A stretch of DNA of 21,196 bases from Gammaproteobacteria bacterium (GTDB taxonomy: Bacteria; Pseudomonadota; Gammaproteobacteria; UBA6429): the NCBI GenBank assembly GCA_003232015.1, contig QIKU01000254.1, positions 1-21,196 on the forward strand, in the 5' to 3' direction. The translations under genes were made by a program, and so were the position numbers. Position 1 is the first letter of the stretch. Each line of letters opens with the position of its first letter. Shown here piece by piece: positions 15,872 through 21,196 of this stretch. A model generated the notes under the pieces. It saw only the letters and a list, made by a program, of their open reading frames with translations, was not told the DNA's origin and made no database searches.

Positions 15872-16213
15872 TTAATAGCCACCTTTACGGATACTTTGTG
15901 GCAAACCGCCAATTTTACGGCCTTGTTTAGAAGGCATCCCCGGAAATAACTGGTACATATATTTAGAGGTTAGTTTTTTACCCCATTTTTTAGCCATATC
16001 TTTCATAATGCTACGTTCATTGGGCTCAGTACCCGGACTTTCAGTATATTCTGCACGTAAGTACTTAACCACATCCCAATGTTCATCCGTCATTTCCACA
16101 TCTTCATCAACAGCTATTTTGCTGCCAAGTGCTTCAGTCCACTCGTCAAAATTAACTAAGTAACCATTATCTGTTACTTCTACTGATGTACCATCTGCTT
16201 CCAGTGTTGGCAT
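15872..16213 (-). CDS. rspA: DsrC/TusE-like protein lacking both redox cysteines (RspA type), 113 aa
   Basis: The length and fold landmarks are those of the DsrC/TusE/RspA superfamily: GYLVNFDEWTEALG near the N-terminus, LTDEHW-like MTDEHWDVVKYLRAEY in the middle, and the C-terminal arm KYMYQLFPGMPSKQGRKIGGLP. In true DsrC this arm carries two cysteines that form the sulfur-carrying trisulfide; in TusE one remains. Here the positions corresponding to them read Arg (in QGRKIGG) and Lys or Gly (end RKGGY), and the protein contains no cysteine at all. The name RspA (regulatory sulfur-related protein) has been proposed for such cysteine-free members, some of which are thought to act in regulation. 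GGAG lies seven bases before the ATG. An FNR-like box lies 166-180 bp upstream. Confidence 0.87.
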   Translation of the reverse strand: MPTLEADGTSVEVTDNGYLVNFDEWTEALGSKIAVDEDVEMTDEHWDVVKYLRAEYTESPGTEPNERSIMKDMAKKWGKKLTSKYMYQLFPGMPSKQGRKIGGLPQSIRKGGY

Positions 16214-16258
16214 AAAATTTCTCCACTAAACCAATAATATAAATAATTAAATGCTTAT

Positions 16259-16304
16259 CCATGATGGGAATATCACTGAAATCCCAGCTAAAATCTCATC
16301 ATGG
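16259..16304. other. Hairpin between the Cas6-like gene and rspA
   Basis: CCATGATG (16259-16266) pairs with CATCATGG (16297-16304). On the transcribed minus strand an inner TGGGA/TCCCA stem can form as well, giving alternative foldings. It lies in the 175-bp leader of rspA and could be a processing or control site. Confidence 0.45.
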
Positions 16305-16378
16305 CCTAAAATTTGGCGCTATTTAAACAAATTTTGCTACTTGAGCCAAGTCTCTCTATGGGGATATCTGCAAAGCCC

Positions 16379-16392
16379 ATGATTTATATCAA
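16379..16392. promoter_or_regulatory. FNR-like box upstream of rspA
   Basis: ATGAT-TTAT-ATCAA matches 9 of 10 consensus bases. It overlaps the last codons and stop of the Cas6-like gene, about 167 bp before the rspA start, so a separate rspA promoter with a long leader is possible. Chance matches of this quality are expected in AT-rich DNA. Confidence 0.3.
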
Positions 16393-17075
16393 TCAGGATT
16401 GGCTGTATCAATCCCTTTTTGGGGGATAAATAGCCCACAGCCCAATTTACGTTCCATTCCAAGGCCATTTTCCTGTAATTTAATCGAATCCTCTTTTTCA
16501 AGATCTGCAAGCATTAAACCTCGAGTAATCAGCTGCCTGTCAGGTAACTGAATCGTTCGTTCAAGCCCACACATCATTTTTTTAACTTCAATGCCAAGTG
16601 CATTACACTGTGTAGCACAAGCTTGCATAAATTCATCCTCAGATTGCTCCTGGCCGTTAACCACCACATGGCGAGCAAAAATAATATTCATCTCACTTAG
16701 CTTACGCACAACGGATTGACCAATCGTTAACTCATACTCATCCACCATCAATGTTTGTCCGGTTAATTGTTGAGTTTCCGCTAATTGTTCCTTTGGGATT
16801 CGTAATATTAGTTTTTGCCGTCGGGATAAATACAATACTTCATTTTCTTTATTTTCAGGGCGCAACCAGCCATTACCTGACTCCGCACCGTATATCTGGT
16901 GAATGCCTATTTGTGGATTTTCAACAATCCACGGCAAAAGCTGCTCTAACGCACTCGATAATGCATGTGCATTATCTAAGGGCACCGCCTTACCTTGTAT
17001 ATTGAAAACAACATCGACAATATTATCAGGAACGATAAATTCGGCTTTCTTGTCTTTATTTTCTGACCAGTACAT
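16389..17075 (-). CDS. Cas6/Cmx6-like CRISPR-RNA endonuclease homologue, 228 aa, no CRISPR array nearby
   Basis: Overall plan fits the Cas6 of the MYXAN subtype (Cmx6-like): an N-terminal strand plus helix with VPLDNAHALSSALEQLLPWI, the IGIHQIYG segment, a strand pair LYLSRRQKLILRIP, the LAETQQLTGQTLMVDEYELTIG block, and the C-terminal GLGMERKLGCGLFIP glycine-rich loop (residues ~204-218) typical of RAMP-fold Cas6 proteins. Candidate catalytic His are H37 and H59. Cas6 cuts CRISPR precursor RNA at hairpins; no array, cas1, cas2 or effector gene is in the window. The start has AGG six bases upstream and the 61-aa gene ends 30 bp before it. The family call rests on motif memory and needs a profile search; an alternative is an unrelated RAMP-like RNA-binding protein adopted by sulfur metabolism. 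Confidence 0.68.
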   Translation of the reverse strand: MYWSENKDKKAEFIVPDNIVDVVFNIQGKAVPLDNAHALSSALEQLLPWIVENPQIGIHQIYGAESGNGWLRPENKENEVLYLSRRQKLILRIPKEQLAETQQLTGQTLMVDEYELTIGQSVVRKLSEMNIIFARHVVVNGQEQSEDEFMQACATQCNALGIEVKKMMCGLERTIQLPDRQLITRGLMLADLEKEDSIKLQENGLGMERKLGCGLFIPQKGIDTANPD

Positions 17076-17105
17076 GCATTACCTGCTTTAAAACATCACT
17101 CTAAA

Positions 17106-17291
17106 CTATCGCGCGGATGTGAATCGCGCTTCTAATTGTTGTTCCCAGTTTTCCGGCGTATCTGGAAACGGCGGTTTTACATCCATCTGGAAAAACATCT
17201 CACCTTGTCTGGCAACGGCTTCCACCGCTTTAACAAGATCCTCATACGTGTCCACGTCATTACCAATAAGTAAATCACTTAACATCAACAT
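17106..17291 (-). CDS. Small protein, 61 aa, between the TauD-like and Cas6-like genes
   Basis: AAGGG lies seven bases before the ATG, and the gene is packed between neighbours with gaps of 45 and 30 bp, so it is very likely real. The protein has an N-terminal helix (MLMLSDLLIGND), a second helix (TYEDLVKAVEAVARQGEMFF), then a proline-rich turn VKPPFPDTPENW and a short helical tail. It has no cysteine, signal peptide or transmembrane helix. Its place in the operon suggests it serves the Cas6-like or dioxygenase protein. No family is recognised. Confidence 0.7.
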   Translation of the reverse strand: MLMLSDLLIGNDVDTYEDLVKAVEAVARQGEMFFQMDVKPPFPDTPENWEQQLEARFTSAR

Positions 17292-17336
17292 ATCTAGCCC
17301 TTCTGTAATTCTAAAATTTATGCCGCCAATCAGGTA

Positions 17337-18248
17337 TCAGTTGCACTGATCATAATAGCGTGCGCGGTAAATCAGCCGTTTACTTTCGGGTGTATCCTGT
17401 TCTTCAAAGGCCGTTCTATTATGTAGCACATTATTACAAAGCACGCCTTGCCCAGGCTTTAGCTTGTGCGTAAATATAAACGCCGAATCACCCGCTAAAT
17501 ACTGCGTAATTTCAGCTAAAGCCTGTTTTAGCAGCGAATTATCATCCCACTCAATACTGCGTGTTCTGGCGGTATAACGTAGATGGAGGCAACCGCTACA
17601 ATTATCAAGGCTAAAGACAGGGCCCGTTTGTGCAGCACGTTCTGCTCCCACTTCCTCATTCGCTGGAATGGTTAATGCCTTTTTATCCATTAATGCTCGA
17701 ATAAAGTCTGGGTTCTTGTCCCGTAAGTGGATATAGAGAATCTCTGGATCTAAATACTGATTTTCGCCACCTAGCGGTGCATTATTCACGCAATGCAGCA
17801 ACATACCCCGAATGGTATTTTCCGGTTTATTATAGTAGCCGTCTGTGTGCCAGCTAATCTTCCGGTTGGAATAAGGGATATAACCGGCATGGCGTCCGGC
17901 ATTCTTTGTTTGTAAGGAGCTAATACTGTCTTTATCTGCACATATATTAGTATCCAGGTTTTTATAGCCAAATTGCGCAGCAAACTGCTTAATGGCTAAC
18001 TTATCCACTTGATCAGGGTCCTTAGCCTGATACACGCACATATTCGTTTTACAGAGCAGCGAATGGACAGCTGTATGCTCATCGGCCGTTAAAGCCATAA
18101 AGTCATTGATCGTAACGATCAGTTCCTCACTGGATTTTGGGTAATCCAGCCACTTTTGCTGTCGCCAGGCGCTGTAGGTCGCGTCATTATTCAAATCAAA
18201 ATGAGCTAATTCAATGGCTTGACTAACTATTGGTGATGACACTTGCAT
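17337..18248 (-). CDS. TauD/TfdA-like 2-oxoglutarate dioxygenase, 303 aa
   Basis: The metal site is H134-x-D136 in ISWHTDGYY, with the distal H276 in NNVLHNRTAF; R291 or R295 near the end (RLIYRARYYD) would bind 2-oxoglutarate. These motifs and the length of about 300 aa are those of TauD/TfdA/CAS-like dioxygenases. TauD itself releases sulfite from taurine, which would fit a sulfur oxidiser, but no taurine transporter is adjacent and specificity cannot be read. It contains several cysteines (for example NCSGC near residue 217) that are unusual for TauD. A good AGGA lies five bases before the ATG. It is the first gene of the minus-strand operon that ends with rspA and the 69-aa gene, and it is divergent from dsrA. 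Confidence 0.87.
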   Translation of the reverse strand: MQVSSPIVSQAIELAHFDLNNDATYSAWRQQKWLDYPKSSEELIVTINDFMALTADEHTAVHSLLCKTNMCVYQAKDPDQVDKLAIKQFAAQFGYKNLDTNICADKDSISSLQTKNAGRHAGYIPYSNRKISWHTDGYYNKPENTIRGMLLHCVNNAPLGGENQYLDPEILYIHLRDKNPDFIRALMDKKALTIPANEEVGAERAAQTGPVFSLDNCSGCLHLRYTARTRSIEWDDNSLLKQALAEITQYLAGDSAFIFTHKLKPGQGVLCNNVLHNRTAFEEQDTPESKRLIYRARYYDQCN

Positions 18249-18779
18249 TTACTTCCTAAATTCGTACAATACGCGCACATTTTATATGTGTATTAGCCCA
18301 ATTAAAGCATTAAAATTGGGGGAACTTCCTGAAAAATATTTCATTCGTTGGTTGATTGCGAACTGAATAAAGTTAGCTAAACTATATCTGGGCTTTAAAT
18401 AGCAAGTTAGAAGTAAGATTCAGCTCAGCCTACAAAAAATTTTATAGACATATTTAATCAACCCAATTAAATCACAGTGGCGGCTTCGGGTTATATACCC
18501 ACCCCGAAGTATATTGCAACATATTGATTTAATTAAATAACTAGTAGATTTTAGATTATATTGCAACGAATTAAACAGGAAAGAGTTTAGATAATATCGC
18601 GGCGCCTATCCCTAAAGGGATAAGCCTAAATGCTTAATTCACCCCATCAGGTGGGTTTTCGGCATGCGGCTCAGCCCCTAGACTTCGTCGCAAATTACAG
18701 AACCCGCTAAAGCAGGTTTTAGATATCAAGAATTTAATTTAGTAGTGTAGCTAACAGGTAACGCCTCAAGGAGAAAACC
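18249..18779. promoter_or_regulatory. Long divergent control region and structured leader of dsrAB
   Basis: 531 bp separate the TauD-like start from dsrA; no gene is seen. It contains an inverted repeat CCCAATT/AATTGGG (18297-18320), a CTTCGGG/CCCGAAG hairpin (18484-18509), two copies of TATATTGCAAC (18510-18520 and 18557-18567, 47 bp apart), and two hairpins with TAAA loops (18607-18622 and 18701-18718), the second ending in four T like a weak attenuator. A small CACC/GGTG hairpin lies at 18640-18653. An AAGGAG site stands at 18768-18773 before dsrA. No known riboswitch class was recognised. Confidence 0.55.
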
Positions 18780-20027
18780 ATGGCTAAAAGTCAATATCCA
18801 ACACCCATGCTCGACGAGCTAGAAAAAGGTCCCTGGCCTTCATTTATATCCGGCATCAAGAATTTACGTGATGATCACCCAAATGAAAAAATTAACAAAG
18901 TGGCAAACTCCTTATTAGGCCAGCTAGAGCATTCTTACGAAACACGTAAAGGCTACTGGAAAGGTGGTACGGTTTCTGTGTTTGGTTACGGTGGTGGTAT
19001 TATTCCTCGTTTCTCTGAAGTGGGTGAAGCCTTCCCTGAATCAAAAGAATTCCACACATTACGTGTACAGCCTACTCCTGGTAACTACTACACTTCTGAC
19101 ATGTTAAACCAACTGGCAGACAGCTGGGAAAAATACGGTTCAGGTCTTGTTACTTTCCACGGCCAAACAGGCAACATCATGTTCATCGGTGCTGACACAG
19201 ATAACATCCAGCACTTCTTTGATGAAATCAACGAATACGGTTGGGATTTAGGCGGTGCGGGCCCATGTGTACGTACGGCTATGTCATGTGTAGGTGCTGC
19301 ACGTTGTGAAATGTCCTGCACAAACGAACATGCTGTTCAACGTTACCTGGTTAACGAATTTGTTGATGACGTTCATCGTCCAGCACTTCCTTACAAATTT
19401 AAATTCAAAATCTCTGGTTGCCCTAACGATTGCCAAAATGCGATTGAGCGTGCTGACTTTGCTGTTATCGGTACATGGCGTGACGATATAAAAATTGATG
19501 CTGCTGAAGTTAAAAACTACCTCGGTACAAAAGGTGAGCAATACTTAATGGATAACGTGATTTCACGTTGCCCATCTGCTTGCATGACTCTGAAAGACAG
19601 TGCAATTGAAATTGACAACCGCAACTGTGTACGTTGTATGCATTGCATCAATGTATTACCAAAAGCACTTTCTCCAGGCGATGACAAAGGTATAACCCTT
19701 CTTATCGGTGGCAAACGTACTCTTAAAATCGGTGATTTAATGGGTACGGTTATTCTTCCATTCAAAAAACTTGAAACTGAAGAAGATTACGAAAGCCTTG
19801 TAGAAATCGCTGGTGACACAATCGATTTCTTTGCGGAAAATGCGCTTGAGCATGAACGTACTGGTGAAATGATTGAACGTATCGGTCTGGTTAACTTCCT
19901 TGAAGGTATCGGTATCGACGTTGATCCAAATATGGTTTCGAGCCCACGTCAATGTTCATATGTACGTATGGACGGCTGGGATGAAGAAGCTGCAGCATGG
20001 TTCGACCGTAAAGCAGAACAAGCATAA
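18780..20027 (+). CDS. dsrA: Dissimilatory sulfite reductase alpha subunit, 415 aa
   Basis: DsrA with DsrB forms the alpha2beta2 siroheme enzyme that, in sulfur oxidisers, releases sulfite from DsrC-bound sulfur in the cytoplasm. The siroheme/[4Fe-4S] motif C-x5-C...C-x3-C is complete: C170 and C176 in SCVGAARC, C214 and C218 in GCPNDC. The inserted ferredoxin domain shows CPSAC (264-268) and CVRCMHC (283-289). An AAGGAG site seven bases before the ATG fixes the start, and the length is normal. dsrB follows with a 58-bp gap, in the same transcript. Expression is likely controlled through the long structured region upstream. The call is firm; the reverse (oxidative) direction is inferred from dsrE-like coding next to dsrB. 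Confidence 0.98.
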   Translation: MAKSQYPTPMLDELEKGPWPSFISGIKNLRDDHPNEKINKVANSLLGQLEHSYETRKGYWKGGTVSVFGYGGGIIPRFSEVGEAFPESKEFHTLRVQPTPGNYYTSDMLNQLADSWEKYGSGLVTFHGQTGNIMFIGADTDNIQHFFDEINEYGWDLGGAGPCVRTAMSCVGAARCEMSCTNEHAVQRYLVNEFVDDVHRPALPYKFKFKISGCPNDCQNAIERADFAVIGTWRDDIKIDAAEVKNYLGTKGEQYLMDNVISRCPSACMTLKDSAIEIDNRNCVRCMHCINVLPKALSPGDDKGITLLIGGKRTLKIGDLMGTVILPFKKLETEEDYESLVEIAGDTIDFFAENALEHERTGEMIERIGLVNFLEGIGIDVDPNMVSSPRQCSYVRMDGWDEEAAAWFDRKAEQA

Positions 20028-20085
20028 TTGCTTGATCACTTTTAACGAATTCTAATTTAAATTTTAAAAATTTAGGAGAACTACC

Positions 20086-21162
20086 ATGGCAATGGCAGAT
20101 ATGCGCGAGCCGATTGAATCAGGCTGCCCAGACGGGTTCCAATACATGCATCCAGCAATGCGTAAAAACTTTGGCATGTGGAGCTATCATGAAGATCCAC
20201 AACCCGGTGTTTTAAAGCATGTTTCTAAAACAGGCGATACTATTTACACTGTAAAAGTTGGTACACAACGTATCCTTGATTTGTTTACACTGCGTAAATT
20301 AACTTCAATTGCAGATGAATTTGCAGACGGCTACGTTCGCTTCACTATTCGTTCAAACATTGAATACTATGTTACCGACGAAGCAAAAGTGCAGCCTTTA
20401 ATTGCAGCTATTGAAAAAGAAGGTTTTGTTGTAGGTGGTACGCGTAACTCTGTTGCGATGATTTCACACACACAAGGCTGGTTACACTGTGATATTCCAG
20501 GTACAGATGCATCCGGTGTTGTTAAATCAATGATGGATGAACTGATTGATGAATTCAAACAGTGGAACATGCCTAACCGTGTTCATATCACCACTTCTTG
20601 CTGCCAGATTAACTGTGGTGGCCAGGGTGATATTGCAATCAACATTCAACATACCAAGCCACCTAGAATCAGACATGATTTAGTTGCTAACGTATGTGAA
20701 CGTCCTACTGTTGTAGCACGTTGCCCGGTAGCAGCGATTCGTCCTGCAGTGGTTAACGGCAAACCTTCTTTAGAAGTGGACGAGAAAAAATGTATCTGTT
20801 GTGGCGCATGTTTCCCTCCTTGCCCGCCAATGCAAATCAATGATCCAGAGCATTCAAAACTTGCTATATGGGTTGGTGGTAATCACTCTAATGCACGTAG
20901 CAAACCTTCTTTCCAGAAACTGGTTGCTGCTGGCATACCCAACAATCCACCTCGTTGGCCTGAAGCCACGGGCATTGTTAAGCGTATTCTTAAAGAATAC
21001 AAAGAAGGCGCTAAAGATTGGGAACGTATTAACGACTGGATCGACCGTATCGGTTGGCCACGTTTCTTCGAAGTTACCGGTTTACCTTTCACCAAGTATC
21101 ATATTGATAACTGGCGTGGTGCACGTAACTCGTTAAATGCTTCTACTCATATCCGCTTCTAA
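20086..21162 (+). CDS. dsrB: Dissimilatory sulfite reductase beta subunit, 358 aa
   Basis: DsrB is the catalytic partner of DsrA. Its siroheme-region cysteines are seen at GWLHCD (C135), SCCQINCGG (C172, C173, C177). The ferredoxin domain has the full C-x2-C-x2-C-x3-CP motif (C236, C239, C242, C246) preceded by RCPVAAI. AGGAG lies eight bases before the ATG; a second ATG two codons later is possible. Length is in the usual range (about 355-380 aa). It is followed after 16 bp by an ATG with AAAGGA, the probable start of dsrE, which gives the dsrABE order of sulfur oxidisers. Confidence 0.98.
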   Translation: MAMADMREPIESGCPDGFQYMHPAMRKNFGMWSYHEDPQPGVLKHVSKTGDTIYTVKVGTQRILDLFTLRKLTSIADEFADGYVRFTIRSNIEYYVTDEAKVQPLIAAIEKEGFVVGGTRNSVAMISHTQGWLHCDIPGTDASGVVKSMMDELIDEFKQWNMPNRVHITTSCCQINCGGQGDIAINIQHTKPPRIRHDLVANVCERPTVVARCPVAAIRPAVVNGKPSLEVDEKKCICCGACFPPCPPMQINDPEHSKLAIWVGGNHSNARSKPSFQKLVAAGIPNNPPRWPEATGIVKRILKEYKEGAKDWERINDWIDRIGWPRFFEVTGLPFTKYHIDNWRGARNSLNASTHIRF

Positions 21163-21178
21163 GTAAAAGGAACTGAAT

Positions 21179-21196
21179 ATGAAATTTGGTATAAGC
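21179..21196 (+). CDS. dsrE: Probable dsrE start, cut by the window edge
   Basis: Only six codons are visible (MKFGIS), with AAAGGA just upstream and 16 bp after the dsrB stop. The MKF start and position match DsrE, part of the DsrEFH sulfur-transfer complex. The identity rests mostly on gene order. Confidence 0.55.

Noticed and set aside
15400..17100. CRISPR array near the Cas6-like gene
   Set aside because: No regularly spaced direct repeats were found there or elsewhere in the window; the repeats present are palindromes without spacers.
18595..18725. Known riboswitch or housekeeping RNA (cobalamin, Moco, 4.5S, tmRNA) before dsrA
   Set aside because: None of the conserved cores of these RNAs could be found.

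Overview
The window (about 21.2 kb, AT-rich, roughly 40-43% G+C by eye) looks like the chromosome of a sulfur-oxidising proteobacterium, most likely a gammaproteobacterium. The strongest evidence is at the right end: complete dsrA and dsrB of the siroheme dissimilatory sulfite reductase, followed by an ATG that fits the start of dsrE. The order dsrA-dsrB-dsrE is that of reverse-acting DSR in sulfur oxidisers, because sulfate reducers lack dsrEFH. I cannot name a genus.

Left part (1-6.5 kb): the 3' end of a TrpD2/YbiB-like glycosyltransferase family 3 gene and a 64-aa small protein, closed by a REP-like palindrome and a bidirectional terminator. Then a minus-strand pair (REC-CheC response regulator and PAS protein), a radical SAM/SPASM gene behind an FNR-like box, two unrecognised proteins (183 aa minus, 349 aa plus) and a 2-oxoglutarate/Fe(II) oxygenase.

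Middle part (6.5-12 kb): a decaying catabolic-type island. It has a C-terminal scrap of a YfcH/TIGR01777 epimerase fused tail-in to a headless, frameshifted LysR regulator; a frameshifted alginate-export-type porin; an intact exported YtcJ-like amidohydrolase; an N-terminally truncated YcaC-like hydrolase; and a frameshifted LuxR-type regulator. Four of its five regulator, porin and enzyme genes are visibly broken.

Right-middle (12.2-15.1 kb): a minus-strand set (110-aa protein, FAD oxidoreductase, GtrA-like membrane protein) divergent from a YbiX/PiuC hydroxylase. A 400-bp non-coding stretch follows, full of palindromes: a REP-like copy, a duplicated 34-bp palindrome, a long hairpin and a terminator.

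Right part (15.5-21.2 kb): a compact minus-strand operon, divergent from dsrAB. In transcription order it encodes a TauD-like dioxygenase, a 61-aa protein, a Cas6/Cmx6-like RNA endonuclease homologue with no CRISPR array or other cas gene in the window, a DsrC-like protein lacking both redox cysteines (RspA type), and a 69-aa protein. The 531-bp region between this operon and dsrA holds repeats and several hairpins and may be a regulatory leader. This operon, with an orphan Cas6-like protein and a cysteine-free DsrC paralogue beside dsrAB, is the best candidate for an undescribed system. All family assignments are from reading motifs; no database search was run.
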